This document shows positions 52,999 to 62,119 of a stretch of DNA of 64,000 nucleotides, piece after piece. Source of the stretch: Jeotgalibacillus proteolyticus (GTDB taxonomy: Bacteria > Bacillota > Bacilli > Bacillales > Jeotgalibacillaceae); the NCBI RefSeq assembly GCF_002926065.1, contig NZ_PREZ01000004.1, forward strand, positions 372,001 to 436,000. The letters run 5' to 3'. The stretch's first letter is position 1. The number at the start of each line of letters is the position of its first letter. The translations under genes and the position numbers were made by a program. The notes below the pieces were generated by a model that made no database searches, had not been told where the DNA came from, and saw only the letters and a program-made list of their open reading frames with translations.

Positions 52999-53011
52999 TA
53001 CATCATATGTA
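52999..53011. promoter_or_regulatory. Operator candidate for the GntR regulator
   Basis: TACATCATATGTA is an inverted repeat of 5-base arms around CAT, placed just downstream of the promoter, where a repressor would block transcription. Confidence 0.45.
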
Positions 53012-53042
53012 GTATGTAATCGATTGAAAGGACGTGTATGCT

Positions 53043-54116
53043 TTGCCAACACATAATATTGCCAGTATCCCGGGAGATGGGATCGGGCCTGAAGTCATGA
53101 AGGAAGCGATTAAGGTTCTCAGAGCCGTGGAAGCAATCCATGGCGATTTGCATTTTACTATAGATTCGTACGACTGGAATTGTAAGCGTTATCTTGAAAC
53201 CGGACGAATGATGCCGGAGGACGGAATTCAAACCCTGGCCCCTTATGACGCCATTTTATTCGGTGCCGTTGGATCACCTGAGGTTCCTGATCATATTTCA
53301 GTTTGGGAATTGATCCTGCCGATAAGAAGAGAATTTCAGCAATACATAAATTTACGGCCGATCAAACTATTAAAAGGAATCGAAAGCCCTTTGACCAACA
53401 AAGGTGTTGACGACATTGACTTTGTTGTCGTGCGGGAAAATACAGAAGGCGAATATTCAAACAGCGGCGGCCGGCTGCATATTGGTACGCCTTATGAGGT
53501 TGTCGTTCAAAATAGCGTCTTTACCAGAATGGGTAGTGAGCGTGTCATCAAATATGCGTACGAGCTGGCAAGAAAAAGAGGATCTAAAGAGCTTTCTGTT
53601 GCGACCAAATCAAATGCCATTAATTTTTCGATGCCGTTTTGGGATGAAGTGGTGAAGGAAATTGGAGCTGATTATAACGAAATTGATGCAGGCTTTTACC
53701 ATATCGATGCGTTAGTCGCCTTTTTTGTCTCGAAGCCTGAAATTTTTAACGTAGTTGTTGGCAGCAATTTATTTGGCGATATTTTAACCGATTTAGGTGC
53801 AGCAATATCCGGAGGGCTTGGCATCACTCCTTCAGGAAATATCAACCCTGAAAAAAATTACCCGTCTATGTTTGAAGCCATTCACGGCTCCGCACCGGAT
53901 ATTGCAAATCAGGGAATCGCCAATCCAATCGCACAAATTTGGAGTGCTTCCCTTATGCTTGAGCATCTGGGCTATCCTGAGCTCGCAAAAAAAGTGGTGA
54001 ACGGAATCGAAGCTGCGTTAGTCGAAGGCGAAGTGCGAACGCCTGATTTAGGCGGCACGGCTTCTACTGCTGAATTTGCGGATAAAATCATTGAAGAGAT
54101 TCAAAAAGAGGCGTAA
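53043..54116 (+). CDS. D-malate/tartrate-type decarboxylating dehydrogenase
   Basis: The 357-residue NAD-dependent enzyme is of the LeuB/isocitrate dehydrogenase superfamily. IPGDGIGPEV opens the nucleotide fold, and VVRENTEGEYS in place of the LeuB VRELTGG marks the tartrate dehydrogenase/D-malate dehydrogenase (DmlA) branch; DILTDLGAAISGG and FEAIHGSAPDI complete the active site. Such enzymes oxidatively decarboxylate D-malate, tartrate or alkyl-malates. The TTG at 53043 has AAAGGA at 9 bases, while the GTG at 53034 is too close. In this operon 3,3-dimethylmalate is a possible substrate. Confidence 0.85.
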   Translation: MPTHNIASIPGDGIGPEVMKEAIKVLRAVEAIHGDLHFTIDSYDWNCKRYLETGRMMPEDGIQTLAPYDAILFGAVGSPEVPDHISVWELILPIRREFQQYINLRPIKLLKGIESPLTNKGVDDIDFVVVRENTEGEYSNSGGRLHIGTPYEVVVQNSVFTRMGSERVIKYAYELARKRGSKELSVATKSNAINFSMPFWDEVVKEIGADYNEIDAGFYHIDALVAFFVSKPEIFNVVVGSNLFGDILTDLGAAISGGLGITPSGNINPEKNYPSMFEAIHGSAPDIANQGIANPIAQIWSASLMLEHLGYPELAKKVVNGIEAALVEGEVRTPDLGGTASTAEFADKIIEEIQKEA

Positions 54117-54129
54117 GGAGGATGGTAAA

Positions 54130-54879
54130 ATGGGACAATTAGAAGAAAAGATTATTGCTGTCACAGGCGCTGGCGGCGGGATGGGCAAAGTGGTCGTTGA
54201 GCATCTGTTAGAAGAAGGCGCTGTGGTGATCGGTCTTGATATTAACACAGACTCACTGTCTTCTATTGATCATCATAATTTGCGGGTTAAACAGATTAAC
54301 CTGCTTGAGGAATCAAGCATTAAGGAAGTATTCGAGGAGATTGATGATGAATTTAACCGATTAGACGGACTTGTTAATGCGGCCGGGATCGCACAGGCTG
54401 CAAAGCCCATAACGGAAGTCGAGCCCTCTGAGTGGCATAAAATCATGGATATTAATGCTACGGCTGTCTTCTTGACCAACCGTGAAGCAGTCCGGCATAT
54501 GAAAAAAACAGAAAATGGATCCATCATTAATATTGGCTCTGTTTCAGTTACAAGACCGCGGCCCGGCCTGCAAAGCTATGTCGCCTCAAAAGGAGCTGTT
54601 GAAGCCTTTTCAAAAGCGCTGGCACTTGAAACAGCTCCGTTTAATATTCGTGTAAATGTCCTGCACCCAGGTCCGGCCGATACACAAATGCTCAGTCAAT
54701 TCTCTTCCCAAAAAGAAGGGGAGGTTGAGCTGAATAAAGATATTTTTTCAGAAAGTGTTCCGCTTGGCAGATTGATTAAGCCAAATGACATTTCAGCAAC
54801 GGTGTCGCATTTATTAACAGACGGCGCCCAGATTATTACCGGTGCAGTCATCCATGTTGATGGAGGAAGAAGCGTTTAG
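54130..54879 (+). CDS. Short-chain dehydrogenase/reductase
   Basis: The 249-residue SDR has the cofactor motif TGAGGGMG (12-19), NAAG (83-86), a catalytic Ser near 137, Tyr150 and Lys154 (YVASK). It oxidises or reduces an alcohol/ketone with NAD(P). The ATG at 54130 has AAGGAGG, and it is 13 bases after the dehydrogenase gene, so both are in one operon with the aldehyde dehydrogenase. This order suits stepwise oxidation of a primary or secondary alcohol. Confidence 0.85.
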   Translation: MGQLEEKIIAVTGAGGGMGKVVVEHLLEEGAVVIGLDINTDSLSSIDHHNLRVKQINLLEESSIKEVFEEIDDEFNRLDGLVNAAGIAQAAKPITEVEPSEWHKIMDINATAVFLTNREAVRHMKKTENGSIINIGSVSVTRPRPGLQSYVASKGAVEAFSKALALETAPFNIRVNVLHPGPADTQMLSQFSSQKEGEVELNKDIFSESVPLGRLIKPNDISATVSHLLTDGAQIITGAVIHVDGGRSV

Positions 54880-54893
54880 AAAGGAGGGTTCAC

Positions 54894-56336
54894 ATGAAGA
54901 AAATACAAATGCTAATTGACGGGGAATGGATTGGCGATCAAAATGACCAATGGATTGATGTCATTGATCCTGCTTCAGGCAAATTAACGACACAAATTGT
55001 CCGCGGAGACAATGCACATGCGGACCGTGCTGTCCAAGCCTCGAAGAATGCATTAAAAAGCAGCACGTGGAAATCAGTAAAACCGTTTGAAAGAGGACAG
55101 CTTCTGCAGGATACTGCTCGATATGTCAGAGAAAATGCAGAGGAATTAGCCCGACTTGAATCGCTCGATACCGGCAAACCGATCGGGCAGGCAAATGCCG
55201 ATATTGAGGCTGCTGCCCGCTACTTTGAATTTTACGGTGGACTGGCTGACAAAGTATTCGGTGACACGATTCCGATTGAAGAAAATCTAGTAAATTTCAC
55301 CACGATTGAACCGATTGGTGTGACCCTTCATATCGTCCCGTGGAATTACCCAATCCAAATTACAGCCCGCAGTGTGGCTGCTGCCATTGCTACCGGGAAC
55401 GCTGTTATTGTTAAAAGCTCAGAGGATACCCCTCTCACAACCAACTTTTTAGCCGAGTGGTTCAACGAAAAGCTCCCTAAAGGAGTATTTCAGCATGTAA
55501 CGGGATATGGAGCGGAAATCGGTGCTGCTTTATCCTCACATCCCGGCGTTGATCAAATCACGTTTACAGGCTCAGTCCCTACAGGAATTGCTGTTATGAA
55601 AGCAGCCGCAGACAATGTGGTTCCGGTTACACTTGAGCTCGGCGGCAAGTCGCCGAATGTCGTATTCAAAGATGCAGATTTAGACCGCGCCGTCCCTTCG
55701 ATCGTTAATTCTATTCTGCAAAATGCAGGGCAAACGTGTTCTGCAGGCTCCCGTTTATTAGTTGATGAATCGATTGCGGACGAATTACTGGAGCGGATTA
55801 AGGAAAGATTCAGCGGGATTAAGGTTGGACCCCCTTCCCATAATGCTGATGTTGGTCCAATTATTAACGAAAAACAATACAAACGAATTTTAGCTATGCT
55901 TGGTTCAATTGATAAAAATGCGAATGTGTTAGCTGGAGGAAAAGCGGTACAGGTTAAAGGCTATGAAAATGGCTTTTACATAAGTCCTGCGATTATTGAA
56001 GCATCCAGTCACAGTGATTTTTTTGTACAGGAGGAAATTTTCGGGCCAGTTCTAAGTGTCATCCGTTTTACCTCTGTGGAAGAAGCGATTGACCTTGCGA
56101 ATGACACCCCTTATGGATTGGTGGCCGGTGTTTGGACAAAGGACATAGACCGTGCACATTATGCTGCGTCGCGAATTGACAGCGGTCAGGTTTTTATCAA
56201 TAGCTACGGAGCGGCAGGCGGCGTTCAAATGCCGTTTGGAGGCTATAAGAAAAGCGGGATTGGCCGGGAAAAAAGTCATTTAGCCGTTCAAAATTATATC
56301 CAAATAAAAAATACTGCGATTCAACTACAGCTGTAA
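54894..56336 (+). CDS. NAD(P)-dependent aldehyde dehydrogenase
   Basis: The 480-residue aldehyde dehydrogenase has the general base Glu near 248 (LELGGKSPN) and catalytic Cys near 282 (NAGQTCSAGS). Overall it resembles the betaine-aldehyde dehydrogenase group. It follows the SDR by 14 bases with AAAGGAGG. It would turn an aldehyde made by the SDR into a carboxylic acid. Confidence 0.88.
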   Translation: MKKIQMLIDGEWIGDQNDQWIDVIDPASGKLTTQIVRGDNAHADRAVQASKNALKSSTWKSVKPFERGQLLQDTARYVRENAEELARLESLDTGKPIGQANADIEAAARYFEFYGGLADKVFGDTIPIEENLVNFTTIEPIGVTLHIVPWNYPIQITARSVAAAIATGNAVIVKSSEDTPLTTNFLAEWFNEKLPKGVFQHVTGYGAEIGAALSSHPGVDQITFTGSVPTGIAVMKAAADNVVPVTLELGGKSPNVVFKDADLDRAVPSIVNSILQNAGQTCSAGSRLLVDESIADELLERIKERFSGIKVGPPSHNADVGPIINEKQYKRILAMLGSIDKNANVLAGGKAVQVKGYENGFYISPAIIEASSHSDFFVQEEIFGPVLSVIRFTSVEEAIDLANDTPYGLVAGVWTKDIDRAHYAASRIDSGQVFINSYGAAGGVQMPFGGYKKSGIGREKSHLAVQNYIQIKNTAIQLQL

Positions 56337-56370
56337 GAAGGATCCTCAGAAAAAGGAGTGGAGGGTTAAA

Positions 56371-57372
56371 ATGAAAGCGCTTAATACACTCAGCAATCTC
56401 GCCGGCAAATATTTTGCTCTTATTATCATCGTGTTTTCAATTTTAGCTTTTATGGTGCCCGGTTTATTTTCTTCCTTTGGCGCCTATATCACGATTCTGC
56501 TTGGCGTCGTTATGTTTGGTATGGGGCTTACGCTGAAAGCATCCGATTTTAAATTAGTTTTTTCAAGCCCGCTCCCTGTTTTAATCGGAATTGTGGCACA
56601 GTTTCTCATCATGCCAACGATTGCCTTTACCATCGCCTTCATTTTAAACCTGCCTCCGGAGCTTGCAGCTGGTCTCGTATTACTCGGCAGTGTCCCGGGA
56701 GGCACTTCATCCAATGTGATGGTCTTTTTAGCAAAAGGAAACGTCCCTCTCTCTATCACCATGACGAGTGTTTCTACATTGGTTGCGCCGATTATGACGC
56801 CTTTAATGCTGCTGATCTTTGCGGGGCAATGGCTGCCGATCGATCCAAGATCCATGTTTATTTCCATCATCCAGGTAATCATTATTCCGATTATTTTAGG
56901 GTTAATCGTTAGCAGGTTCCTGCCTGCATTTACGAGAAAAAGTATTTCTTTTCTGCCCCTGATATCCATTGTGGCCATCACCATCATTGTGTCAGCGATC
57001 GTTGCAAATAATAAAGAAACAATTGCAACTGCGGGACTACTCGTATTTGCAGCAGTCTTACTGCACAATGGCTTTGGACTCTTGCTCGGTTATTGGGCAG
57101 CAAAGGCATTAAAGCTGTCTCCACAGGACCAGCGCGCGATTTCAATTGAGGTAGGGATGCAAAACTCAGGTCTTGGGGTCGCATTGGCTTCTGTGTATTT
57201 CACCCCGCTGGCTGCATTGCCAAGTGCCTTCGCCTCTGCCTGGCAAATCATCACGGGGACCTTTTTATCCTCCTACTGGGCAAAGAATGAGGATCAAAAG
57301 GGTAAAAATTCTGTTCCAAAAGAGGACAGCCCTCTTCATTCTTCTGCTGCTGCAAAGGAACTGCCTAAATAA
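56371..57372 (+). CDS. BASS-family (bile acid:sodium symporter) transporter
   Basis: The 333-residue protein has about ten membrane helices with GVVMFGMGLTLKASDF, GSVPGGTSSNVMVFLAKG and EVGMQNSGLGVALAS, the hallmarks of the bacterial BASS family. The family carries organic acids with Na+, and a Salmonella member, PanS, is reported to transport a pantothenate precursor. It ends the operon and is followed by a strong terminator. Uptake or export of pantoate, or another organic acid, would fit. Confidence 0.85.
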   Translation: MKALNTLSNLAGKYFALIIIVFSILAFMVPGLFSSFGAYITILLGVVMFGMGLTLKASDFKLVFSSPLPVLIGIVAQFLIMPTIAFTIAFILNLPPELAAGLVLLGSVPGGTSSNVMVFLAKGNVPLSITMTSVSTLVAPIMTPLMLLIFAGQWLPIDPRSMFISIIQVIIIPIILGLIVSRFLPAFTRKSISFLPLISIVAITIIVSAIVANNKETIATAGLLVFAAVLLHNGFGLLLGYWAAKALKLSPQDQRAISIEVGMQNSGLGVALASVYFTPLAALPSAFASAWQIITGTFLSSYWAKNEDQKGKNSVPKEDSPLHSSAAAKELPK

Positions 57373-57379
57373 ACACCGA

Positions 57380-57419
57380 AAAGGGCACCGATCATCAAAA
57401 TTGATGACTGGTGCCCTTT
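57380..57419. terminator. Bidirectional intrinsic terminator
   Basis: AAAGGGCACC pairs with GGTGCCCTTT, and ATCATCAA with TTGATGA inside the stem. It lies between the converging BASS and pullulanase genes. Confidence 0.9.
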
Positions 57420-57445
57420 GTTACGGCAACTTTTGTTAGGAGGGG

Positions 57446-60400
57446 CTATTGTTCTTTTTTAGTCAGCTCAATAACCTCGTTCACCCTTGCTTCAAGCTCC
57501 GATCTTACTTCTTCATTCGTATGCTTGCTGTTTTGCTTATTGTTTAAATGGTCCAGAAATTTTTCAAGGAATTTAATTGTCTGTTTGGAATGATCTTTAT
57601 TTTCGTGATGAATCGCTTGTCTGAGTGAGTTTTCAAGCTGCTTTGCGAGCGGCCCCCGAATAGCGCCGGAAGAAATATGCTCAGAAAGCAGGTCTTCCAG
57701 CTCTTTAAGCAGCTCCTTAACAGTTTTCGGATTTTCAGGCGTTTCTTCTTCCCCGCCCATTTTTACCACAACAGCCGTTAAAGGATCAAGTGTAATCTGC
57801 TCTGCTGCAAGTTCAAAGCCTGAAGGATCTGTAACCGCCTGTGTTCCTGATTCGTCGTCATCAACAACCACAGTGCCTTTTGTCAGATCATACTCAGGCA
57901 AAGTCAGGCTGCGTTCCTTACTGTCACTGTTTACAAAAACAAAGTAATCCCCTGTATCATTCGTTGATTTTGCATGATAGCCAATCAGAAGATCCTGCTC
58001 ATTGATTTCCGGTGCATCAATAAGTGAAATGTTTGAAGCGATTTCCTCCATCGTTCCTAAACGGAAGGCATCGGTTGATCTGCGTAATTCAATTAATCCT
58101 GTTGTATACTCACGTGTTAAATTATTGATTGGATACGCTTCTTCATTCGTCGCTTTTTCCCAGTCGATTTTGTTTATCGCATCAGATGAATCATATGAAT
58201 CATGGATAAAGTACGGGAAATTAAATGGTGTTCCGTCCGCATTTTCCATATAAGTAGATTTGTATGGCGCTTCATTCGTTTCACTGCGGAACTGCTTTGT
58301 CCGGCCGAATTCCTGCCCGGCATGGAGGAATGGGGTTCCCTGTGAAGTCAGCACCATCAAATTACCAAGGCGGATTCGCTCATGAATCTCCTGCTGATGG
58401 TAGTCCGGATCCTTTTTAATGGATTGCGCGATGACATCATGGAGCGTCAAATTATCGTGTGCTGCGATATATGGTACAACATCTCCCGGGTTTGTTGCCT
58501 TAAAATTATGCGGATTTGCGGTTACATTATCAAAAATCTGCTGAATGTTTCTCGCTCCGCCAGTTAAAAACCTCGGCTGTCCTTCACTCCCAAAGCCTGA
58601 TTTCAGTTCATTTCTAAATTCATCAGAAAACGAGCCAACTGCCTCTGTGTACTGCATCCAATCCTGATCAGCCGGCATAATATCTCCACCGTACTCGTCC
58701 CCCGCAAAGGTTCTCCAGCCTTCTCCGATCATTAACATATTCGGATTTACTGCCTTCGCTTTGTCATAAGCAAGCTGAATGCTTTCGGCGTCATGATCTC
58801 CCATCATATCAAAACGGAAGCCATCGACCTTGTACTCCTCCACCCAGTGCATAATGGAATCTGTCAGTACTCTTCTTGACATGAAATGCGTGGTGCCAAG
58901 TCGTCCGCCGCCAAAGCTTGTGCGCGGGGTTCCATCAGCGTTCATAAAGTGATAATACTCCGGCTCAAGGTTTTCAAAAATCTCTACTCTTGCGGTGTGA
59001 TTATAAACGACATCGAGGATCACACCGATTCCCCTTTTGTGAATTTCATCTATCAGATTTTTAAACTCTTCAATCCGTTTTTCAGGGTCCTCTGGATTCT
59101 CTGAATACATTCCGGATAAAGAAAAATAACTATGCGGGTCATAGCCCCAGTTGTAGTTTGTATCAGTAGATTGATAGTCCGGCATTCTTTCTCCGTTACT
59201 GAACTCATCTGCAAAGAAATAGCTCATAACAGGAAGGAGCTGAATATGGGTCACCCCTAAATCTTCAATGTAATCAAGCTTTTCAGCAAACGAAGCAAAT
59301 GTGCCAAATTGGTTTTGCAGCTCGCCTTCAAGAGAAGGATCAGAGGTAAAGTCGCGAACATGGATTTCATAAATGATCGCATCCTCTCGCTTTTCATACC
59401 CTTTTATATCAGCAAATTCAAGCTCCGGCCCAATCGCTGCCGGATCGACAATCGCCGCTTTTCCAACAGGGATATTTTCTGTATCACCGCTATCCCACGC
59501 AGCCATTGAAGCAGCATACGGGTCAAGCGCTAAAACGGAATCACCGTCCCGCTCAATTTTGTAATGATAGTAAAAACCATTCAGATCGCTGATTCCTGTA
59601 TTCGTTTCGTTTAATGTCACTTCCCAAACTCCGCTGTCGCCAGCATTCATCGCGATATCTTCAGCAGCTACTTCATACTGGTCATCCCGATCGTATAAAA
59701 CGACAGACACCTGATCAGCACTTGGCGACCACACCTTAAGCGTCGCCGATCCGTCCTGGTGCAGCTGGGCTCCTAAATCTCCTTCGTACGCAAACAATTC
59801 ATCCTTATAACGCCAGCCTGCTTTGACAGAAATTGTTGTGTCCATAAACGTAACGGAATATGGAGCAGTCTTTGCATCAAAGGTTCCTGTAAGTTGGACG
59901 GTTTTTCCATCTTCATTTTTTTCTGCGTTTTGAATGGGCACTTCATTCTCATCCTTATCCAATACAGACAGTCCTCCGATTAATTCTTCTGTTGAAAAGT
60001 CTTCTGTTGAAGAAAAACGAAGCTCCATTGTTTCGTTTGAAAGAAGCACACCGTGCTCAAGCCCATCCTCGAATACGTAATACGGGTTTGTATAAACCGT
60101 TTCATCCCCCTCGCGTACAAAGAGATGCTGATTGCTTTGCAGGTTCGAAAATACCATGTCTCCCGACTGCTCCCCTGTTTCAGGGTTTAGAAAAAGAAAA
60201 CCTATTTCCTCTGCAGCTTCAGCAAGCGGGATGTCAAGATAAGCTCCGTGCTTTCCAATTTGATCCTGCGTGAATGGATGAGCATCGTTTGGCCAGCTTG
60301 CGCCAGGCTCGAGTACATCTCCCCACGTCCAGACCCGCCACGGCTCATAGACTCCATCTTCCTTTACGTAGTGGATTCTAACCGTGTTTTCAGGCAGCTC

Positions 60401-60874
60401 AACCGGTTCAATGAGCGATACACTGCCATTTTGTGATAGCCAGACCTCATTCATGTCGGGCGATAAAAGTGTTAGATGAATGTCGCCGGTAAGGTTCTCA
60501 CCTGTGCTGTTATTGACCAGCATCCCCACCTTTTGCGCCCCATCCTTTAAAGGCACATCAACATAGGCTCCGTAGGCAGTAGATCCGCCTTCAGAAAAAG
60601 GAGTTGCCCCTCCAGGCCATGACCCGGTCTGGTCAGAAGGTGTAACAACATCCTCCCAAACCCACAGACCGAGCCCTGTGAAGTTATTGCTTTCTGTTTG
60701 ATAATGTACACGAAGCGTTTGGTCGGGAATGGGTTGGAAGGCTTCTGCAGGCTTGTTGGCAGCCTCCTCAGCCTGAACGATGTCAATGGACGGCACAAGG
60801 CTTAGCAGTAATACAAATACTAGGAACAGCGGCAGAGATCGTTTTGCTTTTTGTTTTTTCAATGAATCTTTCAC
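57446..60874 (-). CDS. pulA: Secreted type I pullulanase with C-terminal FIMAH-like domain
   Basis: The 1142-residue protein has a signal peptide (KKQKAKRSLPLFLVFVLLLS region), two N-terminal CBM41-like starch-binding modules (LRVHYQTESNNFTGLGLWVW and VRIHYVKEDGVYEPWRVWTW starts), a pullulanase-type linker and CBM48. The GH13_14 catalytic domain has the YNWGYDP hallmark near residue 575, nucleophile Asp near 688 in GFRFDMMGDHD, Glu near 720 in MIGEGWR, and Asp near 806 in AAHDNLTLHD. The last about 100 residues are a helical FIMAH-like module. It debranches pullulan and starch outside the cell. Two cre sites lie upstream. Confidence 0.93.
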   Translation of the reverse strand: MKDSLKKQKAKRSLPLFLVFVLLLSLVPSIDIVQAEEAANKPAEAFQPIPDQTLRVHYQTESNNFTGLGLWVWEDVVTPSDQTGSWPGGATPFSEGGSTAYGAYVDVPLKDGAQKVGMLVNNSTGENLTGDIHLTLLSPDMNEVWLSQNGSVSLIEPVELPENTVRIHYVKEDGVYEPWRVWTWGDVLEPGASWPNDAHPFTQDQIGKHGAYLDIPLAEAAEEIGFLFLNPETGEQSGDMVFSNLQSNQHLFVREGDETVYTNPYYVFEDGLEHGVLLSNETMELRFSSTEDFSTEELIGGLSVLDKDENEVPIQNAEKNEDGKTVQLTGTFDAKTAPYSVTFMDTTISVKAGWRYKDELFAYEGDLGAQLHQDGSATLKVWSPSADQVSVVLYDRDDQYEVAAEDIAMNAGDSGVWEVTLNETNTGISDLNGFYYHYKIERDGDSVLALDPYAASMAAWDSGDTENIPVGKAAIVDPAAIGPELEFADIKGYEKREDAIIYEIHVRDFTSDPSLEGELQNQFGTFASFAEKLDYIEDLGVTHIQLLPVMSYFFADEFSNGERMPDYQSTDTNYNWGYDPHSYFSLSGMYSENPEDPEKRIEEFKNLIDEIHKRGIGVILDVVYNHTARVEIFENLEPEYYHFMNADGTPRTSFGGGRLGTTHFMSRRVLTDSIMHWVEEYKVDGFRFDMMGDHDAESIQLAYDKAKAVNPNMLMIGEGWRTFAGDEYGGDIMPADQDWMQYTEAVGSFSDEFRNELKSGFGSEGQPRFLTGGARNIQQIFDNVTANPHNFKATNPGDVVPYIAAHDNLTLHDVIAQSIKKDPDYHQQEIHERIRLGNLMVLTSQGTPFLHAGQEFGRTKQFRSETNEAPYKSTYMENADGTPFNFPYFIHDSYDSSDAINKIDWEKATNEEAYPINNLTREYTTGLIELRRSTDAFRLGTMEEIASNISLIDAPEINEQDLLIGYHAKSTNDTGDYFVFVNSDSKERSLTLPEYDLTKGTVVVDDDESGTQAVTDPSGFELAAEQITLDPLTAVVVKMGGEEETPENPKTVKELLKELEDLLSEHISSGAIRGPLAKQLENSLRQAIHHENKDHSKQTIKFLEKFLDHLNNKQNSKHTNEEVRSELEARVNEVIELTKKEQ

Positions 60875-60935
60875 TCCTTTAATTATGGTGGTTTTCCAGG
60901 CTGGGGCTGCCCTCTTTAATATAATAGATAATTAA

Positions 60936-60949
60936 TGAAACCGTTTGCA
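60936..60949. promoter_or_regulatory. cre-like CcpA site 1 upstream of pullulanase
   Basis: TGAAACCGTTTGCA matches the cre consensus at 13 of 14 positions and lies 62 bases upstream of the start, close to the AT-rich -10 region. Confidence 0.6.
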
Positions 60950-60999
60950 CAATTAGATGTGAAAAGTTCTAGTTCATTTAGATATATGTATTCTTTTTA

Positions 61000-61014
61000 A
61001 TGCAAACGCTTTCT
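61000..61014. promoter_or_regulatory. cre CcpA site 2 upstream of pullulanase
   Basis: ATGCAAACGCTTTCT matches WTGNAANCGNWNNCW at all positions. With site 1 it points to strong catabolite repression of pullulanase; it may also affect the divergent alpha/beta hydrolase gene. Confidence 0.65.
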
Positions 61015-61140
61015 TTCAGTCTATTATCCTGTGAGAAGGAGGAAAAATCAATAGTTTTTGGAAGCAATGCTGAATAAACTTAAAAGGGAATTTATGTTAA
61101 AATAGCAGTAAAAACAATAAAGTTGAACGGAGGAAAAGCT

Positions 61141-61992
61141 TTGTGGACACAAAAGCTAGTACATACTAAACGGGGAGTATTTGAGATTTTTGAAACAGGA
61201 AGCGGCGAACCATTAAGTGTTACTCACCTATACAGCGAATTTAACGACCGGGGGTATTATTTTGCTGATCGGTTTGCAGACGATTTTCACGTCTTCCTTG
61301 TTAACCTGAAAGAAGCTGGTCAGTCTGACTCTGTAAAAGATGAAATTGAGTTAAGTATGAGCGAAACGTGTAAGGATTTAGAAGCTGTCCGGACGGCGTT
61401 AGGTCTGGAAAAATGGAGCTTTGCAGGGCATTCGACCGGAGGCATGCTGGGTTTGGTGTATGCATCTCATCATCCTGATTCCTTGAAGCGGTTCATCGCA
61501 GGCGGAGCAGCTGCTACAAATGAGTATATGAAGCATAAAGACAGTATTTATAGCTTTAAAAACCCGAAAAATAACCGATTAAAAGAGATCTTTACGATCC
61601 TCGCCTCTCCGGAAGCAACAAAAGAAGAACGGGTTCAGGCAGGAAGAGAATGGACCAAAATGTCACTGTACCGCCCAGAGAGGTTTAATGAGTATTTTTC
61701 TGTACCTAGCAGCGGAAAAGTGGTTCAAAAGCGTCTGGATTATTATTCGTATACTGAGCTTCCAGACTATGATATCAAAGGGGATATTTCAAAAATTAAC
61801 ACCCCCTCTATTATTTTTTGCGGAAAGTATGACAGTCAATGTCCCTTCGTTTTTTCAGAGGAAATTCATCAGCTTGTTCCAGGTTCATTATTTATTGTAT
61901 TTGAAGAAAGCAATCATTTTCCTCATTTAGAAGAAAGGGAACAATTTGGTGAGATGGTTAAACGGTTTTTAGATTTGGGGGTGGGAAATTGA
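61141..61992 (+). CDS. Alpha/beta-fold hydrolase
   Basis: The 283-residue hydrolase has nucleophile Ser in GHSTGG (about residue 100), Asp in CGKYDSQCP and His in ESNHFPHLE. The substrate is an unknown ester or amide. The TTG at 61141 is chosen because GGAGG lies 7 bases before it; the TTG 18 bases upstream is part of that site. It has no signal peptide. Confidence 0.82.
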   Translation: MWTQKLVHTKRGVFEIFETGSGEPLSVTHLYSEFNDRGYYFADRFADDFHVFLVNLKEAGQSDSVKDEIELSMSETCKDLEAVRTALGLEKWSFAGHSTGGMLGLVYASHHPDSLKRFIAGGAAATNEYMKHKDSIYSFKNPKNNRLKEIFTILASPEATKEERVQAGREWTKMSLYRPERFNEYFSVPSSGKVVQKRLDYYSYTELPDYDIKGDISKINTPSIIFCGKYDSQCPFVFSEEIHQLVPGSLFIVFEESNHFPHLEEREQFGEMVKRFLDLGVGN

Positions 61993-62057
61993 ATGAAAAA
62001 GGTGAGTAAACTGCAGCCTCTTCAGCTTTTAATTTATCACTGCTAATAAATATAAAC

Positions 62058-62092
62058 AAAGGCTCAGAGCCGATTAATCACTCTGAGCCTTT
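62058..62092. terminator. Bidirectional intrinsic terminator
   Basis: AAAGGCTCAGAG and CTCTGAGCCTTT form a perfect 12-base stem between converging genes. Confidence 0.88.
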
Positions 62093-62119
62093 ATCTGTTC
62101 TTTATTCTTGCGTTGCAGC

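Noticed and set aside
53012-53024. A fourth scr-type operator (ATGTAATCGATTG) before the dehydrogenase operon
   Set aside because: Only the ATCGAT centre and one flank agree; the second half-site CCACA is missing, and a GntR regulator lies next to it.
53043-54116. 3-isopropylmalate dehydrogenase (leuB)
   Set aside because: The VVRENTEGEYS motif is that of the D-malate/tartrate branch, and no other leucine genes are adjacent.
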